This document shows, piece by piece, positions 53,644 through 62,000 of a DNA stretch of 64,000 nt. The notes under the pieces are model-generated. The model was given only the letters and a program-made list of their open reading frames with translations, was not told the DNA's origin and ran no database searches. The DNA lies in assembly GCA_947584595.1 (NCBI GenBank), contig CANPWP010000003.1, forward strand, positions 93,336-157,335, in the 5' to 3' direction. The DNA is from an uncultured Clostridia bacterium. GTDB lineage: Bacteria > Bacillota > Clostridia > Oscillospirales > Acutalibacteraceae. Each line of letters starts with the position of its first letter. The stretch's first letter is position 1. The position numbers were made by a program, and so were the translations under genes.

Positions 53644-54141
53644 TTGAGTAAGAGCAAAAAGAGAAGGAAAAAATCTGTTAATAATAAAAATATAAAATCT
53701 AAGAAATCATATAAAAAACAAATAATAATAGGGTCGGTCAGCGGAGTTTTGATTGTTGCGGCAATAATTATTCTTGCAGTATTTTTTTCGAAAAATCCCA
53801 ATGCAGATTTAATTGATAAAACATGGGAAAGCTATAAAGCCTATAATTCAAGTAACGAAGAGGTAGAGCTTTCTGAAGTTTATAATAATTATTATACCAA
53901 TTATCAGGGAAGACTTATGTTTTATAATGACGGAACTTTTGAAATATGGCTGACTGTAGGGGATATTAATGACGGAACTCATAGAGGCACATATACTTAT
54001 AGTGACGGAGTTATAAATGTAACGTATAGTTCAGGTGTAGAAGCAGAATTTCATGTTACAAAGGATAATGACGGCAATATTTCAAATATTATTGCACCGT
54101 ATACAAACGATTACGATACCTACAGCGTATATTTTAATTAA
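53644..54141 (+). CDS. Membrane-anchored protein, tandem paralogue 2
   Basis: Protein of 165 residues with a very basic N terminus (SKSKKRRKKSVNNK), one transmembrane helix (about 30-50) and the same C-terminal beta domain as its upstream neighbour: WESYKAYN, GTFEIWLTVGDINDG, GTYTYSDGVINVTYSSG and a VYF end. The start is TTG at 53644, seven bases after TAGGAG. The two genes are 10 bases apart and look like a tandem duplication. A terminator follows. Confidence 0.6.
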   Translation: MSKSKKRRKKSVNNKNIKSKKSYKKQIIIGSVSGVLIVAAIIILAVFFSKNPNADLIDKTWESYKAYNSSNEEVELSEVYNNYYTNYQGRLMFYNDGTFEIWLTVGDINDGTHRGTYTYSDGVINVTYSSGVEAEFHVTKDNDGNISNIIAPYTNDYDTYSVYFN

Positions 54142-54168
54142 AAATTAAATAGTTATATTGTATATAAG

Positions 54169-54196
54169 GGCGGATTTTAAATCCGTCTTTTTTATT
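54169..54196 (+). terminator. Terminator after the paralogue pair
   Basis: GGCGGAT pairs with ATCCGTC (one G-U) around a short AT loop, then TTTTTT. Confidence 0.75.
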
Positions 54197-54236
54197 TTAT
54201 AGAAAAGTGCTTGCAAGCGTTGGGAATAAAAGAAAG

Positions 54237-54330
54237 TATTGCTTCCCTCTGACAAGGAAGGCTTTTTCTTCAAAAAATAATATCTTTACTTTTAAGTTTT
54301 GACAGCTCCCCTTAATGGGGAGTTTTTTAA
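54237..54330 (-). repeat. Truncated copy of the CTCCCTCTGAC dispersed repeat
   Basis: The end TATTGCTTCCCTCTGACAAG matches the complement of 57930-57950 at all but a few positions. The stretch closes with an intact hairpin, CTCCCC (54306-54311) with GGGGAG, followed by TTTTTT, which may act as a terminator. It has no frame. Confidence 0.5.
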
Positions 54331-54432
54331 TTTTAAAATATTTAAAACAAATAATATTTTGTCAGAATTGTTAAAAAGTTGTGAATACAACTTACTGTTA
54401 ATGCCCATAATTTACAATATGTGCCAAAAGTA

Positions 54433-54461
54433 TTGACAAATTGGAAATAGTGATGTATATT
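54433..54461 (+). promoter_or_regulatory. Strong promoter of the secreted CBM26-like protein
   Basis: TTGACA at 54433-54438, 17-base spacer, TATATT at 54456-54461. The expected start near 54468 leaves a leader of about 180 bases. Confidence 0.7.
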
Positions 54462-54469
54462 CAATTTAA

Positions 54470-54635
54470 TTACAAGTTGAATAAAAACTTTTCTGTATTC
54501 CGTGCAAAATAAAATTGTATGGCAGACAATACGGTAAAAGTTTTCCGTAGGAACATACGTAATTGTTCAAAAAGTCAAGCCGGTTTAAATAAAAATAAAA
54601 ACAAAAAAGTTATTTAATCCGAGAATTTTAAACAG
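54470..54635 (+). promoter_or_regulatory. Long structured 5' leader
   Basis: The leader holds AAAACTTTT (54486-54494) and its complement AAAAGTTTT (about 54537-54545), enclosing a smaller stem with TTGTAT and ACAATAC, and then CCGT/ACGG arms. I recognise no riboswitch class. It may be a regulatory or stabilising structure. Confidence 0.3.
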
Positions 54636-54647
54636 GAGGTCTTTTCT

Positions 54648-55655
54648 ATGAAAAAGATAACTTCAATCATTTTAGCCATTATAATGGCAGTATCAGCACT
54701 TGCAGTAGGAGCAGTATCAGCTTCTGCAGCAGACACTGCTCTTGAAGCAGGCTCACTCATTTTCTTTGACAACACAAACACACAGTGGAATGAAGATGAA
54801 ATTTACTTTTATTCTTGGAGCTACGGTTACTTCGGTGATTTTGTTCCAATGAAAAAGGTAGATTTTCCGGTTGAAAATCCGGACTTAGTTTCAACGGACA
54901 ATCTTTTCTATGTAGTTGTTCCTATAAAAGTACCTGTCGGCAAAAGCTATTTCCTCTTCACAAATTCAAAAGATTGGTCCGGAAAGCAGACTAAGGATAT
55001 GCCTGTAGAAGCAGGTAAGAATACTTACACACCTATGGTTTATTCCAGTGGCAACGTATCTTCTGTTTCATTATCTAACACAACTTATCCAAAAATTAAA
55101 GAAGTTGCTATAACTCCGTATTCAAAAGATTTCTTGGCTCCTCTTACTGTTGTTGTTTATGCATTCAATTTAGATGAAGATGAAAAAGCAACATATTCTG
55201 TTGATTATCAAATTGAATCTATTCCGGATATTACTGATGTAGAATTCACAGGTGTTGATTCAATTCGTCTTGAAAATACTGCAACAGTTACAGTTACAGC
55301 AGGCGACATTACAGAAACCTGCACATTTACAAAGGTTGCCAGTGCTATAATCAATGTTACTGCTTTATACAACTCAGGCCTACCATACACAGGTGACATT
55401 TACGTTTATACATTTGGCGGTGACAGAGTTGGTACAGAATTTAATAAAATGTATCCTGTAGAAGGAGAAGCAGGTCAGTATATATATACGATAAACGGCT
55501 CAGCTCAGGTTATCTTTACTACTACTGATAACTGGAATACGGCGAAGAAGTTTACAATCTGCGATGAAAATGTAATGCCTCTTTCAAATCAGGAACCGCT
55601 TGTTTCTGCAGGAGAAACGGTAAATTATGTTTTAACTGTTGCAGATCCTAAATAA
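54648..55655 (+). CDS. Secreted protein with CBM26-like modules
   Basis: Exported protein of 335 residues with no catalytic domain. A clear signal peptide ends SASA-ADT near residue 28. Residues 35-130 look like a CBM26-type module: LIFFDNTNTQWNEDEIYFYSW, then YFLFTNSKDWSG. Residues 145-230 form a beta-rich linker domain, and residues 232-325 repeat the module theme with DIYVYTFGG and VIFTTTDNWNTAKK. No dockerin, lipobox or sortase site is visible, so it should be free in the medium or bound to starch. It has a strong promoter, a long leader and AGGAGG before the ATG, which suggests high expression. Starch-binding is an inference from similarity to the amylase modules. Confidence 0.65.
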   Translation: MKKITSIILAIIMAVSALAVGAVSASAADTALEAGSLIFFDNTNTQWNEDEIYFYSWSYGYFGDFVPMKKVDFPVENPDLVSTDNLFYVVVPIKVPVGKSYFLFTNSKDWSGKQTKDMPVEAGKNTYTPMVYSSGNVSSVSLSNTTYPKIKEVAITPYSKDFLAPLTVVVYAFNLDEDEKATYSVDYQIESIPDITDVEFTGVDSIRLENTATVTVTAGDITETCTFTKVASAIINVTALYNSGLPYTGDIYVYTFGGDRVGTEFNKMYPVEGEAGQYIYTINGSAQVIFTTTDNWNTAKKFTICDENVMPLSNQEPLVSAGETVNYVLTVADPK

Positions 55656-55733
55656 TATAGTATAACTGTTTTATCAACAAACGAATAAATTAAAAGAATA
55701 TTTTAATTAACGCTTATTTATAATGAGGGGGAC

Positions 55734-55769
55734 TGTTGCAAATTTTTAATTTGCAACATTTCCTTTTTA
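55734..55769 (+). terminator. Terminator-like hairpin after the secreted protein
   Basis: TGTTGCAAATT pairs with AATTTGCAACA, then ATTTCCTTTTT; it lies 80 bases after the stop. Confidence 0.6.
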
Positions 55770-55802
55770 ATATAAAAAAATTTGTTATTTGAGGTGATTA
55801 CA

Positions 55803-57698
55803 ATTAACGCTGTTAAACAACAAAAAAACAAATTATTGAGTTTTATATTGGTAATTTCATTATTACTTGGAGTTTTTGCTGTTCTTCCGATACCTGTCTC
55901 AGCTGAAGAAGCAGTTACATTTACGGACGAACAGGGTCTTACTTATACTGTAAATGAAGAAGATAATACAACTGTTTCAGTAACGGCTTTTAATAACAGC
56001 ACTGCATCAGTAGTAATTCCGGAAAAAGCTGTAAAAGGAGATGTATCATATACAGTTAATGCAATAGACGGAAACGTATTTGAAAGTAATACTATTATAG
56101 AATCTGTAGAAATTCCGGGTACTGTTACTAAAATATCCGGAGGTTCATTTATAGATTGTTCCGGTTTAACTTCTGTTAAATTATGCGAAGGTATAACAAC
56201 AATAGATTTAAGTGCATTTTTAAGATGTAAAAGTTTGGAAAGTATAATTTTCCCTAAATCTATGAAGTTAATAGCAATGAATGCATTTATGGATTGTACA
56301 TCTTTAAGAAGTATAGAGTTTAACTCCGATTTAGAATTAAAAGCGTGGTCATTTAAAAACTGCACAAGCTTAGAAAAAGTAATATGTTATGCTTCAAATA
56401 CTAATTTTAATATAAATGCTTTTCTTGACATAGATACTTCTATCTTCACAATATACGGATATGAGGGAAGTAAAGCTGAAGAATTTGCAAAATCAAAAGG
56501 ATATAAATTTGAAGTATTATCTGCGGATACTACAGTTTTAAATAAATTGTTAGAAGAAGCAAAATCTAAAAGTGAAATTATGTTTACAGAAGATTCTTAT
56601 AAAGTGCTTGCAGGCGCTATAGAAAAAGCAGAAAACATATTAAAACAAGAAAAACCGATAAAAAGTGAAATTGAAGAATGTGTAAAAGAACTAAGTGACG
56701 CAATTATCAATTTAGTATCAGATAATATTAAAGACGGATGTATTTGGCAGACAATTAATGTTGGAAAAGAAATTGAAATTACCGGATTGGTATCACAGAC
56801 CGGCGGTACACTTACAATTCCATCAGAAATAAAAGGTCTGCCTGTTACTTCTATCGGTGAAGAGTCTATTTATAATGTAAATTATGAAGAAATTAAAATA
56901 GCAGACTCTGTAAAGGTTATTAAAAAGCATGCGTTTTTTCAGAGTGCTTATCTATGGAAATTGAAATTTAGTGAAAATTCATTACTTACAACAATTGAGG
57001 ATGGAGCTTTTTCTGTCAATGACGAAGTAACTTGGGATAAAATGACTGAAATTGAATTGCCTGCTTCCCTGAAAACAATAGGCGACAAAGTCTTTTATGA
57101 AAGAAAAAATTTGGATAAAGTTACAATAAAGTCAAAAGATGTAGTATTCGGTAAAGATGTTTTCGAAGGCAACAATAATGTTACACTCAAAGGTTACGAA
57201 AACAGTACAGCACAAGCTTATGCAAATGCTAACGGTCATAAATTCAGTTACATTGGACTTGATTTAACGGAACTTAAAGAACTTCTTGCTCAGGCAGATG
57301 CAATCAGTCCTAAATCTGACGCCCTAAGTGCTGCAATCAGAGCTGCCAACATCTTAATTGCACAAATTGAAATTAAAGGCGAGGGTTCTCCAACCGATAT
57401 TGCTAACTGCATAAAATCATTAAAAGAGGCTATGGAAACAGCAGATGATACAACACCTCAAACCGAGCCTACAACATCATCCACTGAACCTACAACAGAA
57501 CCTGATATATCTCATCTCGGTGACGCAGACGGTGACGGAGAAGTAACCGTTAAGGACGTAACATACATTCAGCTTTATCTGGCAAATTTGTTGAGTGAAG
57601 ACAGTATTGATTTATCTGTTTGCGATGTTGACAATGACGGGGAGATCAATGTCAAGGACGCTACATATATTCAGCTTCGGCTTGCAAACTTGCTTTAA
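55803..57698 (+). CDS. Dockerin protein with BspA-like leucine-rich repeats
   Basis: Exported protein of about 631 residues. A signal peptide (about 1-35, ending PVSA-EEA) leads to BspA-type LRR_5 repeats (about 70-220 and 300-450; for example IDCSGLTSVKLCEGITTID), interrupted by FIVAR-type helical segments (KSEIMFTEDSYKVLAGAIE). A Thr/Pro linker, TEPTTSSTEPTTEPD, and a type-I dockerin with repeats DADGDGEVTVKDVTYIQLYL and DVDNDGEINVKDATYIQLRL end the chain. The start is odd: GAGGTGATTACA is a perfect ribosome-binding site and spacer, but the codon after it is ATT (55803). In-frame GTG at 55794 lies inside that site and TTG at 55782 is upstream of it. It may bind a scaffold and mediate adhesion rather than catalysis. 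Confidence 0.82.
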   Translation: MNAVKQQKNKLLSFILVISLLLGVFAVLPIPVSAEEAVTFTDEQGLTYTVNEEDNTTVSVTAFNNSTASVVIPEKAVKGDVSYTVNAIDGNVFESNTIIESVEIPGTVTKISGGSFIDCSGLTSVKLCEGITTIDLSAFLRCKSLESIIFPKSMKLIAMNAFMDCTSLRSIEFNSDLELKAWSFKNCTSLEKVICYASNTNFNINAFLDIDTSIFTIYGYEGSKAEEFAKSKGYKFEVLSADTTVLNKLLEEAKSKSEIMFTEDSYKVLAGAIEKAENILKQEKPIKSEIEECVKELSDAIINLVSDNIKDGCIWQTINVGKEIEITGLVSQTGGTLTIPSEIKGLPVTSIGEESIYNVNYEEIKIADSVKVIKKHAFFQSAYLWKLKFSENSLLTTIEDGAFSVNDEVTWDKMTEIELPASLKTIGDKVFYERKNLDKVTIKSKDVVFGKDVFEGNNNVTLKGYENSTAQAYANANGHKFSYIGLDLTELKELLAQADAISPKSDALSAAIRAANILIAQIEIKGEGSPTDIANCIKSLKEAMETADDTTPQTEPTTSSTEPTTEPDISHLGDADGDGEVTVKDVTYIQLYLANLLSEDSIDLSVCDVDNDGEINVKDATYIQLRLANLL

Positions 57699-57719
57699 CG
57701 AGTTGATTTAAACTTTTGC

Positions 57720-57960
57720 AGGAAAGGGCTCTCTCTGACAAGAAATTCCCCTGTAAGGGGAAATGTCACGAAGTGACAAAAGGGTTGCCGTTTTCGCAGA
57801 AAAAGCTGTCAAAGCGTTAGCTTTGACTGAGGGAGAGATATTTGACAAATTAAACTTTTTGCAACAGGGTTGCTTTAATTTAAAGCGTTTTCTCTCCTTC
57901 CGTCTGTGGCTTCACCGCAGTCACTTCCTTCGTCAGAGGGAGGCAATATTTTAAATAAAT
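57720..57960. repeat. Full copy of the CTCCCTCTGAC dispersed repeat
   Basis: A 240-base GC-richer block with hairpins (TCCCCTGTAAGGGGA, GTCACGAAGTGAC, CAAAGCGTTAGCTTTG, TGTGGCTTCACCGCA) and ends CTCTCTGAC and CGTCAGAGGGAGG. From memory, similar blocks are dispersed in gut Ruminococcaceae. A 63-codon open frame across it (57763-57954) is a by-product of the arms and not a gene. Confidence 0.6.
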
Positions 57961-57978
57961 GTTTTTATTTAAATCGTA

Positions 57979-58044
57979 GTGGCGAATTTAATATCCGCCA
58001 CAAATGATAAAATAACCTGAGGGACAGATATGGAATCTGTCCCT
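57979..58044. other. Two palindromes in the convergent gap
   Basis: GTGGCG/CGCCAC (57979-58001) and AGGGACAGAT/ATCTGTCCCT (58020-58044) lie between converging genes. T runs are weak, so termination is only possible. Confidence 0.35.
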
Positions 58045-58091
58045 AAAATTATATACAAATCTCCTTAGTATAAATATTATCCAAAAAACTT

Positions 58092-58325
58092 TTATTCAGG
58101 CTTTTCAATAAACCACCTGTTATCATCAAGGTATAAATATCTTAAATGATTTCCTATTCTGCAAGTATATCTTAGTCCTCTTCCGCCCGATTTCAGTGAC
58201 GCCGCATATCTTACATCTGTAACTCTGTCAATTTCAAATTTTCTTCCGTCGTCCCATATGATGGAAAGAGGAAGAAGATTGCCGTCTGTATCAAATTTAG
58301 CCTCTACGCTTACAAATTGTTTCAT
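58092..58325 (-). CDS. Small conserved protein downstream of dinB
   Basis: A 77-residue beta-rich protein without signal or membrane segment. It opens KQFVSVEAKFDTDGNLLPLSIIWDDG and contains a basic, aromatic stretch, GLRYTCRIGNHLRYLYLD. It starts 33 bases after dinB on the same strand and so is probably in the SOS-controlled transcript. Small companions of Y-family polymerases are common; I do not recognise this one firmly. AGGTT precedes the ATG. Confidence 0.6.
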   Translation of the reverse strand: MKQFVSVEAKFDTDGNLLPLSIIWDDGRKFEIDRVTDVRYAASLKSGGRGLRYTCRIGNHLRYLYLDDNRWFIEKPE

Positions 58326-58358
58326 CTGATTAAACCTCCGTTATTAAACTCATCTTAA

Positions 58359-59750
58359 TCAAAAAAATCCAACAGGATGTACCGTGTGGTCATCATAGGG
58401 ATTGAAGTGCGATAACTCGGGATTTTTTAATAAATTTGCTGTTACCAGACTGTAATTCCCGAATCGTCCTTTTAAAATATCTATCGTTTTATCAAGAGCT
58501 TCAAGCTTTTGCTTTTTCTTTTCATCATTAAAAAAGCTGATTTGATACGGCGTATTATCCCCTGAAAAATCAGATAAAGCAATTCCCAAACTTCTTATAG
58601 GTGCGCTCCAACTGTAGCTTCTGTAAAAAAGGCTTAAAGCATTTTCGGTAATTTGCTTTGTTATGTTGGTAGGAGTATCAAAGGTCATCTGTCTGTTAAA
58701 GCTCATTAAAAACTTATCTCTTATGGTAATCTGCAACGTTTTAGCTTTAAAGCCGTTTGCCCTTAATCTTCTGCAAACACAGTCGCACAGTACAGTCATA
58801 ACTGATTTTACATCTTCAAAATCATTTAAATCTCTTGGAGCAGTAGTTGAATTTCCGATAGATTTAACAGTCTCCTGCTCGTCTGTTCTTGCAACTGGAG
58901 ATGTGTCATATCCGTTTGCAAACGCCCATAAAACGTAACCCCATTTTCCAAAATAGTATCTTAATGTTTCAATGGGGGTATTTGCAATTTCGCCTATAGT
59001 ATAAATTCCTAAGGAGTTCATTTTTTTCTTTGTGGCTTTTCCTACATATAAAAGGTCTTGCGCAGGACTGTTCCATACAATATCCCTGTAGTTTTCCTTG
59101 TTAATAACGGTAATTGCATCGGGTTTTTTGTAGTCACTACCGAATTTGGAAAAAATTTTGTTAAAACTTACGCCTATACTTACAGTAATTCCCAACTCTT
59201 GTTTTACTCTTTTGTTTATTTCCCTGGCAATATTTTCGCCTTTTCCTATAAATTTTTCGCTGTCGGTAACATCAATCCAGGCTTCGTCAAGTCCGAATCC
59301 CTCAATTCTGTCTGAATAATCGGAATATATTTCTCTTGTCATCTTTGAAAAGCGTTTATACAAGTCAAAATGAGGCTCAACGGTAATAAGCTCAGGACAT
59401 TTATTTTTAGCCTGCCATATAGGTTCACCCGTTTTAATACCGAACCTTTTTGCAATTTCATTTTTTGTAAGAATAATTCCGTGTCTGTTTTCGGGATTTC
59501 CGCTTACGGCTACCGGTTTGTTTCTTATATCGGGATTATAAAGACATTCAACGCTTGCATAAAAACTGTTGCAGTCACTGTGAAGAATAACTCTTTGTCT
59601 TTTATCTTTGCCGATTTTTTCATAAACTCCTTTTTGGAGAGAAGAAGGGGAAGAGGCGGTGTTTTCTTTTTTAGAAGTTTCAGGAGAAGTTGTATTTTCA
59701 TTTACATTTTTGTTTACTGCTTGATTTATACTTTTATTATATTCATTCAT
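58359..59750 (-). CDS. dinB: DNA polymerase IV (Y-family)
   Basis: Error-prone lesion-bypass polymerase, 463 residues. Catalytic acids lie in HSDCNSFYASVE (Asp59) and GFGLDEAWIDVT. The steric region RHGIILTKN, the helix-hairpin-helix VGKATKKKMNSLGIYTIGEIA and a little-finger domain follow. An N-terminal extension of about 50 polar residues precedes the palm. The start at 59750 has GAGATGG upstream. The promoter holds a perfect LexA box, so DNA damage should induce it. There is no clear beta-clamp motif, though QISFFN near residue 420 is a candidate. Confidence 0.92.
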   Translation of the reverse strand: MNEYNKSINQAVNKNVNENTTSPETSKKENTASSPSSLQKGVYEKIGKDKRQRVILHSDCNSFYASVECLYNPDIRNKPVAVSGNPENRHGIILTKNEIAKRFGIKTGEPIWQAKNKCPELITVEPHFDLYKRFSKMTREIYSDYSDRIEGFGLDEAWIDVTDSEKFIGKGENIAREINKRVKQELGITVSIGVSFNKIFSKFGSDYKKPDAITVINKENYRDIVWNSPAQDLLYVGKATKKKMNSLGIYTIGEIANTPIETLRYYFGKWGYVLWAFANGYDTSPVARTDEQETVKSIGNSTTAPRDLNDFEDVKSVMTVLCDCVCRRLRANGFKAKTLQITIRDKFLMSFNRQMTFDTPTNITKQITENALSLFYRSYSWSAPIRSLGIALSDFSGDNTPYQISFFNDEKKKQKLEALDKTIDILKGRFGNYSLVTANLLKNPELSHFNPYDDHTVHPVGFF

Positions 59751-59760
59751 AATACCATCT

Positions 59761-59816
59761 CGAACATATGTTTTATATCTTGAGATAATTATAGAACAAA
59801 CGTTCTTAAAAGTCAA
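59761..59816 (-). promoter_or_regulatory. SOS promoter of dinB with two LexA boxes
   Basis: On the minus strand TTGACT (59811-59816) and TATAAT (59788-59793) are 17 bases apart. Inside the spacer lies GAACAAACGTTC (59794-59805), a perfect GAAC-N4-GTTC LexA/DinR box. A second, CGAACATATGTTT (59761-59773), sits just downstream. Occupancy would block polymerase. Confidence 0.85.
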
Positions 59817-59881
59817 CAGTATAAATTTAAGATTATATAAAAAATGTTGTAATAACAAAAAACTCAGAAAAATTAAACATA

Positions 59882-59919
59882 CTAAAAGGCTGCCTCATAA
59901 AAAAGAGACAGCCTTTTAG
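59882..59919 (-). terminator. Terminator of the phosphohexomutase gene
   Basis: CTAAAAGGCTG pairs with CAGCCTTTTAG around an AT-rich loop (59882-59892 and 59909-59919). Confidence 0.75.
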
Positions 59920-59939
59920 CTTAATAAATTTGTTTTTAA

Positions 59940-61661
59940 TTATTTAAGACCTAAATCTTTTTCCATAGCCTTTGCAAGCTTATCGGTAATATAATTAGCT
60001 TCAGTTTTATCTTTGCCGACAGTAGTAATATAAAGCTTAATTTTCGGTTCTGTGCCGCTCGGTCTTACAATAACAGCATTGTTGCCCTCAAGGTTAAACT
60101 GAATAACATTTGACTTAGGAAGGTCAATAGCAGTTTCTGTGTTATTTTCCAGATCCTTTTCAACGCTTAAATTGTAGTCAGCAGTCTTAATAACTTTGTA
60201 ATCGCTTATAAAAGAAGGCATTGTTTTTCTGAGACAGGACATAATGTCTGCCATTTTTTGCATACCGGCGGCACCCTCAAATTCATAGCTTAAGGTTGTA
60301 TTTTTATAATAACCGTATTCTTTATAAATACCGTCAATAACTTGAGCCAATGTTTTGCCCTGCTTTTTAAAATATGCCGCCATTTCGCATATAAGCATAG
60401 AGGCAACAACGGCGTCCTTGTCTCTTACATAAGTTCCTGCAAGATAACCGTAACTTTCTTCAAATCCAAATACATAGCGGTTTTCCTCGTTATTCTTTTC
60501 AAGATTAAGAATTACTTCACCGATATACTTAAATCCTGTAAGCACATTTTTAAGTTCACAACCGTATTTTTCACAAATTCTGTTTAAAAGAATACTTGTA
60601 ACAATTGTTTTTACCATAACAGGTTTTTCAGGAAGCGTACCGTTAGCCTTTCTTGAAGAAAGAATATAATCAGAAAGCATAATGCCGTTTTCGTTACCTG
60701 AAATAAGTCTGTAGCTGCCGTCATAATCTTTAACGGCAATTCCCACACGGTCAGCGTCGGGATCGGTAGCAAGAAGTAAATCAGGCTTTACTTTTTCACA
60801 AAGCTCAAGACCTTTCTGTAATGCTTCTTTAATTTCAGGATTAGGGTAAGGACAAGTTGTAAAGTTGCCGTCAGGCATCTCCTGCTCTTTAACAATTTCA
60901 ACATCATCAATACCGATTTCTTTTAAAATTCTTCTTACAAGCTTATTGCCTGTACCGTTTAAAGGAGTGTAAACGACCTTAAGGTCAGCACCCTTGCAAA
61001 TGCCCGGGTTTATCTGCTGTTCCTTAACCTTTTCAATATAGCTGTCATATACTTCATCTGATACATACTCAACTAAACCTTTTTCAAGTGCTTCGGATAA
61101 TTCCATAGTTTTAACATCTTTAAATATATCCAGTTTATGAATTTCTTCATAAACAGTATTAGCGGCAACGTCAGTCATCTGACATCCGTCTTCACCGTAT
61201 GCTTTGTAACCATTATAAGCGGCAGGGTTGTGGCTTGCCGTAACCATAATACCTGCCTGACATTTAAAGTAACGGACAAGGTAGCTTAAAACAGGGGTAG
61301 GCTGAAGCTCTTTAGTAATATAAACCTTAATGCCGTTAGCGGCAAGAACTTTTGCCGCCTCAATCATAAATACATCAGCTTTAATTCTGCTGTCGTGAGA
61401 AATTGCAACAGCACCTTTTCCGTATTTGTTAAGAACATAATTTGCAAGACCCTGAGTAGCGTGCCTTACAACATAAATATTCATTCTGTTAGTACCTGCA
61501 CCGATAATACCTCTTAATCCGGCAGTACCAAATTCAAGTGATTTGTAAAATCTTTCGTGAATTTCATTATCATCATTTTCAATACTTTTAAGCTCATTAA
61601 CAAGATCTACATCTTCCTGAGCCTCTTTACACCAAATTTTGTAAAGTTCTTTATAATCCAT
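59940..61661 (-). CDS. Alpha-phosphohexomutase (phosphoglucomutase/phosphomannomutase)
   Basis: Interconverts hexose-6- and hexose-1-phosphates, 573 residues, of the long PgcA-like branch. The phosphoserine loop is TASHNPAAYNGYKAY, the metal loop DPDADRVG, the sugar loop GFEESYGYL and the phosphate loop VRPSGTEPKIKLY. It should supply glucose-1-phosphate to GalU and, in reverse, channel starch-derived glucose-1-phosphate into glycolysis. GGAGGT precedes the ATG. It is monocistronic with its own promoter and terminator. Confidence 0.9.
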   Translation of the reverse strand: MDYKELYKIWCKEAQEDVDLVNELKSIENDDNEIHERFYKSLEFGTAGLRGIIGAGTNRMNIYVVRHATQGLANYVLNKYGKGAVAISHDSRIKADVFMIEAAKVLAANGIKVYITKELQPTPVLSYLVRYFKCQAGIMVTASHNPAAYNGYKAYGEDGCQMTDVAANTVYEEIHKLDIFKDVKTMELSEALEKGLVEYVSDEVYDSYIEKVKEQQINPGICKGADLKVVYTPLNGTGNKLVRRILKEIGIDDVEIVKEQEMPDGNFTTCPYPNPEIKEALQKGLELCEKVKPDLLLATDPDADRVGIAVKDYDGSYRLISGNENGIMLSDYILSSRKANGTLPEKPVMVKTIVTSILLNRICEKYGCELKNVLTGFKYIGEVILNLEKNNEENRYVFGFEESYGYLAGTYVRDKDAVVASMLICEMAAYFKKQGKTLAQVIDGIYKEYGYYKNTTLSYEFEGAAGMQKMADIMSCLRKTMPSFISDYKVIKTADYNLSVEKDLENNTETAIDLPKSNVIQFNLEGNNAVIVRPSGTEPKIKLYITTVGKDKTEANYITDKLAKAMEKDLGLK

Positions 61662-61788
61662 AAAATTACCTCCAAAAAGATAAAACCATATATATTAAAA
61701 TTATTAAACATATTAGCTGTATAAGTCGCTGCAGGCGTTAAAAGTGCCTATAAATAAATATTCTGAAATTTATTCAAAAATCCCTTAT

Positions 61789-61817
61789 ATTATAACACAG
61801 GCATATTATTTTTACAA
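61789..61817 (-). promoter_or_regulatory. Promoter of the phosphohexomutase
   Basis: On the minus strand TTGTAA (61812-61817), 17-base spacer, TATAAT (61789-61794). The transcript starts about 120 bases before the gene. Confidence 0.6.
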
Positions 61818-61927
61818 GATATAACATTTTTGCATAATTTTAAGTAAATAATACTATTTTTCAAAAATTCTTGTTAATAATTGATAAAATCCTAAAAAAT
61901 TGAAATGTGAAGGTTAAGGAAAAATAG

Positions 61928-61956
61928 TTGATTTATTAAAACAAATATAGTATTAT
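61928..61956 (+). promoter_or_regulatory. Promoter of the DUF5640-like gene
   Basis: TTGATT at 61928-61933, 17-base spacer, TATTAT at 61951-61956. The intervening 61818-61927 is AT-rich without other signals. Confidence 0.5.
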
Positions 61957-62000
61957 AAATAAGATAAATCGTAATATAAAAAGAAAAGGAGGTATCTTAA

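Noticed and set aside
38577..57698. A cohesin-bearing scaffoldin
   Set aside because: I checked the large secreted proteins; none shows a cohesin domain, so the scaffold must be elsewhere in the genome.
57763..57954. A 63-codon frame
   Set aside because: It lies wholly in a hairpin-rich repeat, lacks a ribosome-binding site and encodes nothing recognisable.
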